Of a stretch of 64,000 bases of DNA, positions 8,192-15,632 are shown in pieces. The notes below the pieces were generated by a model, which saw only the letters and a program-made list of their open reading frames with translations, did no database searches and had not been told where the DNA came from. The translations under genes were made by a program, and so were the position numbers. Positions within the stretch are counted from its first letter, which is position 1, and each line of letters starts with the position of its first letter. This stretch comes from Tepidicella xavieri (lineage in GTDB: Bacteria; Pseudomonadota; Gammaproteobacteria; Burkholderiales; Burkholderiaceae_C): assembly GCF_004363315.1 (NCBI RefSeq), contig NZ_SNYL01000008.1, forward strand, positions 62,001 through 126,000, read 5' to 3'.

Positions 8192-9529
8192 TCAGGCAGG
8201 GCGCAGCAGCAGTTCGGCCGTCAAGCCGCCCGTGGCGGCGGGCCGCAGGCGCAATTGCCCCCCCATGCGCTGCATCGTCTTGACCGCAATCGCCAGCCCC
8301 AAGCCGGAGCCGGTGGCGGCGGTGCGTGCCTCGTTGGCGCGAAAGAATGGCTCCACGATGCGCGGCAACAGGTCGGCGGGTACGCCTGCGCCGTGGTCCG
8401 TCAGTTCCAGCTGTACCCAGTCGGCGTGGGCACGAATGTGGATGTCCACGCGCAGCGTCTGGTCGCTGCTGCGCCCGTAGCGCGAAGCGTTTTCCAGCAA
8501 GTTGTCGATCACCCGGCGCAGTTCCACCTCGTCGGCCTGCACCATCCAGCGCTGGTCTGGGGCAAACCGCACCTCGCAATCGGGCGCGCCGGCATAGGGC
8601 TGCAGGGCCGCTTGAATCACTTCATCGAGGCACACCGCGCCCATCTGCACGTGCTCGGCGCGGGCGTAGTCCAGAAACTTGTCGATGATGGCCGTGACCT
8701 GCTCGATATCGGCGGCCATGAGCTGGCGGGCGGTTTCATCGGGCACGCTCATCTCGGTTTCGAGCCGCAGCCGGGCCAGGGGGGTGCGCAGATCGTGCGA
8801 GATGCCGGCCAGCATCAGCGTGCGATCGGTTTCGGCCTTGGCTAGTTGCTCGGCCATCCGGTTGAAGCCGACGTTGACCTCGCGAATTTCGATGGTGGCC
8901 ACCTCCTCGTCGAGCCGGCCAGAGCGGAAATCCCCGTCGCGCACCCGCGCCGTGGCCGCCGAAAGTTGCTTCAGCGGCCGGTTGAGCAAGCCCGCGAACA
9001 GGGCCGCCCCCAGCAGCGAGAGGCTTGCCGCAATGCCGAGCCAAACCAGCCAGGTCTGTCCCCTGATGCTGCCCACCCGTTCCGGATCAGCCAGCAGCCA
9101 GAAGTTATCGTCGTCGATCATGAAGCCGATCCACAGCCCCTCGAAGCCGTTGACTTCCCGTGCCACGATGGTTTCCGGCCCCAGCCGCGACGCCAGCAGC
9201 TCGCTGATGCGCCGGCTCAAGGCGTCCTGGTCGTAAGCCCGGTAAGTGTCGGTGGGTTCGCGCACGGCGATGCGCACGTTTTCCTGTTCCACCAGCGTCT
9301 TGACGAGCGACACCCGCGCAATCGGGTCGGCGTGGACCATGGCGGCGCGGGTGAGGTTGACGACCGAGGCGAGCTGCTGGGCGCTCTGCAGCGCCCGGGG
9401 CTCTTCTTCCAGGGTGAGAAACGTCAGAAACCAGGCCAGTACCGAGCCCATCAGCAACGCGCCCAGCAGCAAAAACGTGCGCCAGAACAGGCTGATGCCC
9501 CGAACCGGGCTGGGGCTGTTGGTGCTCAT
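8192..9529 (-). CDS. envZ: Sensor histidine kinase, EnvZ/RisS type
   Basis: The 445-residue inner-membrane kinase has a first transmembrane segment at about residues 12-35 and a periplasmic region. A second membrane segment near 160-185 is followed by a HAMP linker, a HisKA segment with the phospho-accepting His in GISHDLRTPLARL, and an HATPase domain. The latter shows the N box VIDNLLENASRYG and glycine boxes DHGAGVP and GSGLGLAI. It lies six bases downstream of the ompR-like gene on the same strand and must be its partner. The family name EnvZ is given by architecture; the signal sensed in this organism is unknown. Confidence 0.9.
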   Translation of the reverse strand: MSTNSPSPVRGISLFWRTFLLLGALLMGSVLAWFLTFLTLEEEPRALQSAQQLASVVNLTRAAMVHADPIARVSLVKTLVEQENVRIAVREPTDTYRAYDQDALSRRISELLASRLGPETIVAREVNGFEGLWIGFMIDDDNFWLLADPERVGSIRGQTWLVWLGIAASLSLLGAALFAGLLNRPLKQLSAATARVRDGDFRSGRLDEEVATIEIREVNVGFNRMAEQLAKAETDRTLMLAGISHDLRTPLARLRLETEMSVPDETARQLMAADIEQVTAIIDKFLDYARAEHVQMGAVCLDEVIQAALQPYAGAPDCEVRFAPDQRWMVQADEVELRRVIDNLLENASRYGRSSDQTLRVDIHIRAHADWVQLELTDHGAGVPADLLPRIVEPFFRANEARTAATGSGLGLAIAVKTMQRMGGQLRLRPAATGGLTAELLLRPA

Positions 9530-9535
9530 GCGCGC

Positions 9536-10267
9536 TCAGGCGTCGTCATCGGGCACGAACACATAGCCCACCCCCCAGACGGTTTGCAGATAGCGGGGCG
9601 AGGATGGGTCGGCCTCGATCAGCTTGCGCAGCCGCGACACCTGCACATCGAGGCTGCGGTCAAAAGGCTCGAACTCGCGGCCGCGGGCCAGTTGCGCCAG
9701 TTTGTCGCGCGACATGGGCTGCCTGGGGTGGCGAACCAGGGCCTTGAGCATGGCGAATTCACCGGTGGTCAAGCCCACTTCCTTGCCGTTTTTGCGCAAG
9801 ATGCGCTTGCCCAAGTCCAGCTCGAAGGGGCCGAACGTCACCACCTCTTGCTCGGCGGAGGGCGCGCCAGGCACCTCTGGCGGTGGGCGGCGGCGCAGCA
9901 CGGCATGGATGCGTGCCAGCAATTCCCGTGGGTTGAACGGCTTGCCGAGGTAGTCATCGGCCCCCACTTCCAGCCCGACGATGCGGTCCACGTCCTCGCT
10001 TTTGGCCGTCAGCATGATGATGGGGGTGCGGTTGTTCGCGGCCCGCAGGCGGCGGCAGATGCTCAGCCCGTCTTCGCCGGGCAGCATCAGGTCGAGCACG
10101 ATCAGGTCCACCGTGTCGCGCATGAGCAGCTTGTCCAGCGTGCGCGCATCTTCGGCTACCCACACGTCAAAGCCCTCCTGGGTCAAATAGCGATTGAGCA
10201 GGTCGCGGATGCGCGCATCGTCGTCCACGACGATGATGCGGTCCGCGCGGTTGGGCAGAGTCGGCAT
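9536..10267 (-). CDS. ompR: OmpR-type response regulator
   Basis: The 243-residue protein has an N-terminal receiver domain with the acidic pair in VVDDDARI and the phospho-acceptor Asp in VLDLMLPGEDG. The conserved TAKSEDVD threonine and GKPFNP lysine follow. The C-terminal winged helix (about 145-235, ending in VWGVGYVFVP) is the DNA-binding part of the OmpR/PhoB family. It is the first gene of a two-gene minus-strand operon with the histidine kinase immediately downstream. The 178-base gap to the divergent SIMPL gene should hold its promoter, but I recognise no specific site there. Confidence 0.92.
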   Translation of the reverse strand: MPTLPNRADRIIVVDDDARIRDLLNRYLTQEGFDVWVAEDARTLDKLLMRDTVDLIVLDLMLPGEDGLSICRRLRAANNRTPIIMLTAKSEDVDRIVGLEVGADDYLGKPFNPRELLARIHAVLRRRPPPEVPGAPSAEQEVVTFGPFELDLGKRILRKNGKEVGLTTGEFAMLKALVRHPRQPMSRDKLAQLARGREFEPFDRSLDVQVSRLRKLIEADPSSPRYLQTVWGVGYVFVPDDDA

Positions 10268-10445
10268 GGCAGGCTCCCGAAAATGTAACAGTGCTCATTG
10301 TGACACTGCCGGCCGGGTCGGAAAGCGGGTGGGCGGCCGGCGAAACGCCCGGTTACAGATGTTGCGCCTTTGTGCGGCGGATCGCTCGGCAAGGCCCGTT
10401 TTCGGTGGCACACTGGCGGCTGTCTCATTCAGGAGTGATAAAACC

Positions 10446-11165
10446 ATGACGAACTTCCAACGCTTTCGCGCTGTCACGCTCACCGGGGTTGCGCTGGCTC
10501 TGACATCGCCGCTCTGGGCGCAGGCGCCTGCGCCGGCCCCGCACAATGTGGTCCAACTCAGCGCCAGCGCCCAGCAGGAGGCGGTGCAGGACTGGCTCAC
10601 CGTGGTGTTGACGCACCGCGCCCAGGCGGCCGACGCCGCCACCGTCCAGCGCCAACTCCAGACCGCTTTGGACAACGCCTTGCGCCACGTGCGCCCGCGC
10701 GTCAAGGAGGGGGAACTGGAGGTCAGCAGCGGCGGGTTCAGCGTGCAGCCCCGCCACAACCGGGAAGGCCAGATCGTGGGCTGGCAGGGCAGCGCGGAAT
10801 TGCTGGTTCAGGGCCGAGACATCGCCCGCATCGCCGCCACTGCTGGCGATACCCCCGGCATGGCGCTTTCGCAGATGCACTTCTCGCTCAGCCGTCAGGC
10901 CCGCCAGGCGTTGGAGGACGGCATTCGCAGCGAGGCCATTGCCCGCTTCAAAGCCACGGCCCAGCAAGTGGCCAAAGATTTCGGGTTCAGCGGCTACACG
11001 CTGCGCGAAGTGGCCGTCAGCGAAGGCGGCCAGGAATACGCCATGCGGCCGCGCATGATGATGGCGGCCGACGCCAACGCCGCGGTGATGTCGGCACCCG
11101 TGCCGGCAGAGCCGGGCAAGACGCTGGTGCAAGTCACCGTCTCGGGCAGCGTGCAGCTACAGTGA
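10446..11165 (+). CDS. SIMPL-domain (DUF541) exported protein
   Basis: The 239-residue protein starts with a clear signal peptide: a basic N-terminus, the hydrophobic VTLTGVALALTSPLWAQA segment and a likely cleavage after AQA near residue 25. The mature region matches the SIMPL/DUF541 family of periplasmic or outer-membrane-associated proteins of uncertain function. The start ATG at 10446 has an AGGAG site 10 bases upstream; the longer open frame before it lacks support. The next gene (bdhA-like) is convergent with only five bases between stops. No function beyond family membership can be given. Confidence 0.85.
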   Translation: MTNFQRFRAVTLTGVALALTSPLWAQAPAPAPHNVVQLSASAQQEAVQDWLTVVLTHRAQAADAATVQRQLQTALDNALRHVRPRVKEGELEVSSGGFSVQPRHNREGQIVGWQGSAELLVQGRDIARIAATAGDTPGMALSQMHFSLSRQARQALEDGIRSEAIARFKATAQQVAKDFGFSGYTLREVAVSEGGQEYAMRPRMMMAADANAAVMSAPVPAEPGKTLVQVTVSGSVQLQ

Positions 11166-11170
11166 TCGCG

Positions 11171-11941
11171 TCACTGGGCGACCCAGCCGCCATCCATGTT
11201 CCAGGCCACGCCACGCACATTGTTGGCCGCCGGCGAGCAGAAGAAGACGGCCAGTTCGCCCAGTTCCTCTGGCGTGGTGAACTGCATCGAAGGCTCTTTT
11301 TCGCCCAGCAGCCGGCGCGTGGCTTCTTCGTTGCTGATGCCCAGCGCCGCGACTTTGGCGTCCACCTGCTTCTGCACCAGCGGGGTCAGCACCCAGCCGG
11401 GGCAGATGGCGTTGCACGTCACGCCCGTGGTGGCCGTCTCCAGGGCGGTGACCTTGGTCAGCCCCACGATGCCGTGCTTGGCAGCCACGTATGCGGATTT
11501 TTGCGCCGAGGCCACCAGCCCATGCACCGAGGCCACATTGATGATGCGTCCCCAGTTCGCGGCCTTCATGGCCGGCAGCGCCAGCCGCGTGGTGTGAAAC
11601 GCGCTGCTGAGGTTGATGGCGATGATGGCGTCCCAGCGATCGACGGGGAAATCCTCGATGTTCGCCACATGCTGGATGCCCGCGTTGTTGACCAGCACGT
11701 CCACCCGACCGAACTCCGCGGCGGCGGCCTTCATCATGTCTTCGATCTCGGCCGGTTTGCTCATGTCGGCGCGGTGGTAGCTCACCTTCACGCCCAAAGC
11801 CGCGACTTCGGCTTTGGCGGCTTCCACCTCGCCGAAGCCGTTGAGCATGACGTTGGCCCCTTGGCGCGCCAGCGCCTTGGCGATGCCCAAGCCGATGCCG
11901 CTGGTCGATCCGGTGACCAGGGCGGTTTTTCCGTTCAGCAT
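11171..11941 (-). CDS. bdhA: D-3-hydroxybutyrate dehydrogenase
   Basis: This short-chain dehydrogenase (256 residues) should oxidise D-3-hydroxybutyrate to acetoacetate with NAD, a step of polyhydroxybutyrate turnover. Visible are the NAD-binding TGSTSGIGLGIA motif and NNAG in VLVNNAGIQH. The catalytic Ser lies in VASVHGLVAS and the YxxxK pair in SAYVAAKHG. The NAGIQHV segment, LLGEKEPS and the C-terminal MDGGWVAQ are characteristic of the 3-hydroxybutyrate dehydrogenase subgroup. That makes the assignment firmer than for a generic SDR. It is divergent from the alpha/beta hydrolase gene. No polyhydroxybutyrate synthase is in the window. Confidence 0.9.
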   Translation of the reverse strand: MLNGKTALVTGSTSGIGLGIAKALARQGANVMLNGFGEVEAAKAEVAALGVKVSYHRADMSKPAEIEDMMKAAAAEFGRVDVLVNNAGIQHVANIEDFPVDRWDAIIAINLSSAFHTTRLALPAMKAANWGRIINVASVHGLVASAQKSAYVAAKHGIVGLTKVTALETATTGVTCNAICPGWVLTPLVQKQVDAKVAALGISNEEATRRLLGEKEPSMQFTTPEELGELAVFFCSPAANNVRGVAWNMDGGWVAQ

Positions 11942-11987
11942 GCTGTAACTCCTGATGATTTACGATCGGTGCCGGAGCATTATCGGG

Positions 11988-12007
11988 GAACCCGCGCCGG
12001 CGGGTTC
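11988..12007. repeat. 8-bp hairpin with tetraloop
   Basis: GAACCCGC (11988-11995) and GCGGGTTC (12000-12007) pair perfectly around a four-base loop. The element lies between divergent bdhA and the hydrolase gene, ending 31 bases before the latter's start codon. It may fold in the hydrolase 5' leader or act as a dyad operator. There is no T-run for a terminator. Confidence 0.4.
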
Positions 12008-12038
12008 GACCGCAACCGGCCACAGACCCCATAGCCTC

Positions 12039-12986
12039 ATGGAACCCGTACTGCATCACCTCGATGTGCCTGGCCCTCGGGCCAAGCACAGTGACGAGCG
12101 CCGCATCGCCTGGTGGGAGTGGAACGCCACCGGGCAGCCCTGTCCTGCCCATGTGGTCGTCTGCGTTCACGGCTTGAGCCGCCAGTCGCGCGATTTCGAT
12201 GTCCTGGCCCAGGCGCTGGCGCCGCACGCCTGCGTGGTGTGCGTGGACGTGGCCGGCCGTGGCCACAGCGACTGGCTGGCCGATCCGATGGCCTATCAGA
12301 TTCCGACTTATGCGAATGACCTGGGCGTGCTGCTGGCGCATTTGCGCCAGCGCCATGCCGCGGTCGCTGGCACGGCCGAGCCGTATGCCCTGACCATCGA
12401 CTGGGTGGGCACCAGCATGGGCGGGCTCATCGGCATGACCCTGGCCGCGCAACCGGCTGGGGGCTTGCGTCGCCTGGTGCTCAACGACGTGGGGCCGGTG
12501 ATCGAGCCGTCCTCGCTGCGGCGCATCGGCGCCTATCTGGGCATACAGCCGGTGTTTGCGTCGGAGCAGGCCGCCGCCGACGCGCTGTGGGAGATTTCCC
12601 GCTCCTTCGGGCCGCACACGCCCGAGCAGTGGCTGGCGTTGTCGCGCCCCATGCTGCGCGCGGTGCAGGGGGGCTGGACCTTCCATTACGACCCCGACAT
12701 CGCCGTGCCTTTCAAAGCCCTGCTGGCCGCCGAAGACGGCGAGGCCACGCGCCAGGCCGCTCAGGCTGGCGAAGCCGTGCTCTGGCAACTCTATGACGCC
12801 ATCACTGCGCCCACGCTGCTGCTGCGCGGCGCGCAGTCCGACTTGCTCAGCCGCGAGACGGCGCTGGCCATGACGCAGCGCGGACCGCGGGCCCGGCTGG
12901 TCGAATTCGCCGGCGTGGGGCACGCCCCCACGCTCGTGGCCGACGATCAGGTCGCCGCAGTGCGTGCATTCTTGCTGGAGGCATGA
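12039..12986 (+). CDS. Alpha/beta-hydrolase
   Basis: The 315-residue cytoplasmic protein has the alpha/beta-hydrolase fold. VCVHGLSRQSRDF supplies the oxyanion-hole region, the nucleophile elbow is GTSMGG, a late Asp lies in the AQSDLLS loop, and the catalytic His is in GVGHAPTL. The start ATG at 12039 was chosen over upstream in-frame codons because it gives a normal N-terminus. The substrate is unknown; ester or C-C hydrolase activity is possible. The stop overlaps the relA start by four bases, so the two are probably translationally coupled. That is the only contextual hint. Confidence 0.85.
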   Translation: MEPVLHHLDVPGPRAKHSDERRIAWWEWNATGQPCPAHVVVCVHGLSRQSRDFDVLAQALAPHACVVCVDVAGRGHSDWLADPMAYQIPTYANDLGVLLAHLRQRHAAVAGTAEPYALTIDWVGTSMGGLIGMTLAAQPAGGLRRLVLNDVGPVIEPSSLRRIGAYLGIQPVFASEQAAADALWEISRSFGPHTPEQWLALSRPMLRAVQGGWTFHYDPDIAVPFKALLAAEDGEATRQAAQAGEAVLWQLYDAITAPTLLLRGAQSDLLSRETALAMTQRGPRARLVEFAGVGHAPTLVADDQVAAVRAFLLEA

Positions 12987-15271
12987 TGGTCGAAACCCTT
13001 GCATCGACCAGCCTTGCCAAGCCCGTTGGCCAGCCGCCGGAGGCGCCCGTGCCGGCCCTGGTGTCGGCCTTGGCCCGTCGCCCAACCGTCCCCACCGATC
13101 CGCGCGCCGTCGAGCGCGCCCGTGCCTTTGCCGAACCGCTGCTGCTGGCCGAGACGCTGGACACCGGCGAAAACACCCTCGATCACGCCGATGGCGTGGC
13201 CCAGATCATCGACGCCATCGGCGGCACGACCGAAATGAAGGCGTGTGTGTATCTGGTGTACGCCTGCCAGTACCTCAACCGCCCGCGGGAGGTGATCAGC
13301 AAAGCCTTCGGGCCCGACTACGCCGATGTGGCCATCGAAACCACCAAACTGGTGCAACTCCAGCGGCAAACCCGCCTGAAGGCCGCGCAGATTCGCGCGC
13401 AGCGCGCCGCTGCCGAGCAGGCCGGCACCGCGGCGGCCCGCATCGGTGCCACCGAACTCGAAGCCAGCCAGACGGAGAACATCCGCAAGATGTTGCTGGC
13501 CTTCTCGCGGGATCTGCGGGTGGTGATGCTACGGCTGGCTTCACGCTTACAGACGCTGCGCTATCACGCCGCCTCCAAAACCGTGCCTGACGAAAGCCTG
13601 GCCAGCGAATCGCTGCACGTGTTCGCGCCGCTGGCCAACCGGCTGGGCATCTGGCAGCTCAAATGGGAAATGGAAGACTTGGCCTTCCGTTTTCTGGAGC
13701 CAGACACTTACAAACAGATCGCCCGGCTGCTGGATGAGAAGCGCGTCGAGCGCGAAAGCCATGTGGAGCAGGTGCGCAGCCAATTGGAAGCGGCTTTGCG
13801 GGCCCAAGGCATCCAGGCCGAGGTGCAGGGACGGCCGAAGCACATTTACAGCATCGTCAAGAAGATGCGCGGCAAGTCGCTGGATTTCGATCAGGTGTTC
13901 GACATCCGGGCCTTGCGCGTGGTGGTGCCCGAAATCGACGATTGCTATCGGGTGCTGGCATACGCCCATGCGCACTTCAGCCCGGTGCCCGAAGAGTTCG
14001 ACGACTACATCGCCAAGCCCAAGCCCAACGGCTATCAGTCTTTGCACACGGTGGTGCGCGACGAGCAGGGGCGCGCCTTCGAAATCCAGATCCGCACCCA
14101 GGCCATGCACGAGCATGCCGAGCACGGCGTGGCCGCCCACTGGGCCTACAAGGAGGCCGGCGCCAAGGGCTATGCCGGGGTGAGCGCCAGTTCCGACTAC
14201 GACGCCAAGATCGCTGTGCTGCGCCAGCTCCTGGCCTGGCAGAGCGACATGGGGGCGGCGCAGCATCTGTTCGACGATGCCATCTACGTGCTGACGCCGC
14301 ATGCCGCCATCGTCGAGCTGCCCAAGGGGGCCACGCCGGTGGACTTTGCCTATGCGGTGCATACCGATCTGGGACACCGCTGCCGTGGCGCCCGCGTCGA
14401 TGGCGCCATGGTCACGCTCAACACCCCGCTGCAGAATGGGCAGACCGTCGAAATCGTCGCCGCCAAGGAGGGCGGGCCGTCGCGGGACTGGCTCAATCCG
14501 GAGCAGGGCTATCTGGTCAGCCACCGGGCCAAGAGCAAGGTGCGGGCCTGGTTCAACGCGCTGGCCGCGCAAGACAACATCCAGCGCGGCCGCGAAGCGC
14601 TGGACAAGCTGCTGCAGCGCGAGGGCAAGACCGCCATCAACCTCGAAGAACTCGCCGCCGGCCTGGGCTACGACCATCCGCAAGCCTTGTGCGAGGCGCT
14701 GGGCAAGGAAGAAATCACCCTGCGGGCGGTGGAGCAATACCTCAACCCGCCCCAGGCCCTGCCCACGCCCGATGAGGTGGTGCTCAAAAAAGCCCGCGGC
14801 GAAGACCGGGCCCCGCAGGGCAGCGTGCTCGTGGTGGGCATGGATTCGCTGCTCACCCAGCTGGCCAAGTGCTGCAAGCCGGCCCCGCCGGACGACATCC
14901 GCGGCTATGTCACGCGCGGCAAAGGGGTCAGCGTGCACCGGGCCGATTGCCCCGATTTCGCCACCTTGGCGCAGCGTCACCCGGGCCGGGTCATCGACGT
15001 GCAGTGGAGCGGCGCCAAGGCCAAAGGCGAGCATGCGCCGCACTATCCGGTGGACGTGGCCGTCGAAGCGATAGACCGCCAGGGCCTGCTGCGCGATATT
15101 TCCGATGCGTTTGCCAGGGAGAAGATCAACGTCATTGGCGTGCAGACCCAGTCCGTCAAGGGAGTGGCTTGGATGACCTTCACCGTGGAGGTGCCTGATG
15201 CGATGAAGGTGGCGCGCGTCATGGCCGTGGTGCAGGACGTCCCCGGCGTGCAGCGGGTCTGGCGGCGTTGA
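12983..15271 (+). CDS. relA: RelA-type (p)ppGpp synthetase
   Basis: This ribosome-associated alarmone synthetase has 762 residues. The pseudo-hydrolase region (about 55-200) lacks the catalytic HD pair: where SpoT has LHD, this protein has VYAC, so hydrolysis is not expected. The synthetase domain (about 270-400) carries GRPKHIYSI and the RelA-type acidic EFDDY motif rather than the RFKDY form of SpoT-like enzymes. A TGS domain (about 435-495, VELPKGATPVDFAYAVH) and a C-terminal ACT domain (about 690-762) follow. It begins within the stop of the hydrolase gene (ATGA overlap). Confidence 0.94.
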   Translation: MMVETLASTSLAKPVGQPPEAPVPALVSALARRPTVPTDPRAVERARAFAEPLLLAETLDTGENTLDHADGVAQIIDAIGGTTEMKACVYLVYACQYLNRPREVISKAFGPDYADVAIETTKLVQLQRQTRLKAAQIRAQRAAAEQAGTAAARIGATELEASQTENIRKMLLAFSRDLRVVMLRLASRLQTLRYHAASKTVPDESLASESLHVFAPLANRLGIWQLKWEMEDLAFRFLEPDTYKQIARLLDEKRVERESHVEQVRSQLEAALRAQGIQAEVQGRPKHIYSIVKKMRGKSLDFDQVFDIRALRVVVPEIDDCYRVLAYAHAHFSPVPEEFDDYIAKPKPNGYQSLHTVVRDEQGRAFEIQIRTQAMHEHAEHGVAAHWAYKEAGAKGYAGVSASSDYDAKIAVLRQLLAWQSDMGAAQHLFDDAIYVLTPHAAIVELPKGATPVDFAYAVHTDLGHRCRGARVDGAMVTLNTPLQNGQTVEIVAAKEGGPSRDWLNPEQGYLVSHRAKSKVRAWFNALAAQDNIQRGREALDKLLQREGKTAINLEELAAGLGYDHPQALCEALGKEEITLRAVEQYLNPPQALPTPDEVVLKKARGEDRAPQGSVLVVGMDSLLTQLAKCCKPAPPDDIRGYVTRGKGVSVHRADCPDFATLAQRHPGRVIDVQWSGAKAKGEHAPHYPVDVAVEAIDRQGLLRDISDAFAREKINVIGVQTQSVKGVAWMTFTVEVPDAMKVARVMAVVQDVPGVQRVWRR

Positions 15272-15460
15272 GCACCCAAGGTGTTCCCGTTCCGAAAGAA
15301 CGCTGTTGTTCGATGTGCCCGGCCCTAAACACCGGCCAGCACTTCTGGCCCGAAGCCGTGCAAGCCCTCATCCAGCGGCTGGACGAGGCGCGAGAAATTC
15401 AGCGCCAGTGGCAGGATGAGCCAGATTTTGCTGCTACAATGCAGGGCTTGCAACCGACCC

Positions 15461-15537
15461 AGGCGCGTAGCTCAGCTGGTTAGAGCACCACCTTGACATG
15501 GTGGGGGTCGTTGGTTCGAGTCCAATCGCGCCTACCA
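15461..15537 (+). tRNA. tRNA-Val (GAC)
   Basis: The sequence folds into a cloverleaf. The acceptor strands AGGCGCG and CGCGCCT pair fully, the D-arm is GCTC/GAGC, the anticodon stem is CCACC/GGTGG with loop TTGACAT (anticodon GAC), and the T-arm carries TTCGAGT. ACCA is encoded at the 3' end. A TACAAT hexamer at 15435-15440 is a plausible -10 element. A Rho-independent terminator follows at once. It lies between relA and dnaB. Confidence 0.96.
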
Positions 15538-15542
15538 ATTCC

Positions 15543-15580
15543 AAGCCCCGTCTTGCATCGGCTCGACGGGGCTTTTGCTT
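15543..15580 (+). terminator. Rho-independent terminator after tRNA-Val
   Basis: AAGCCCCGTC (15543-15552) pairs with GACGGGGCTT (15565-15574) around a 12-base loop and is followed by TTTGCTTTCT. Strong GC stem plus T-rich tail directly after the tRNA is a standard intrinsic terminator; dnaB begins 53 bases later. Confidence 0.85.
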
Positions 15581-15632
15581 TCTGGATGGCTTGTTCGCAG
15601 CGCCGCTAAGATGGCGGCCTGAGAGGAATCCC

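Noticed and set aside
15268-15483. Small plus-strand ORF between relA and tRNA-Val
   Set aside because: It starts with TTG inside the relA stop, runs into the tRNA gene and has no ribosome-binding site.
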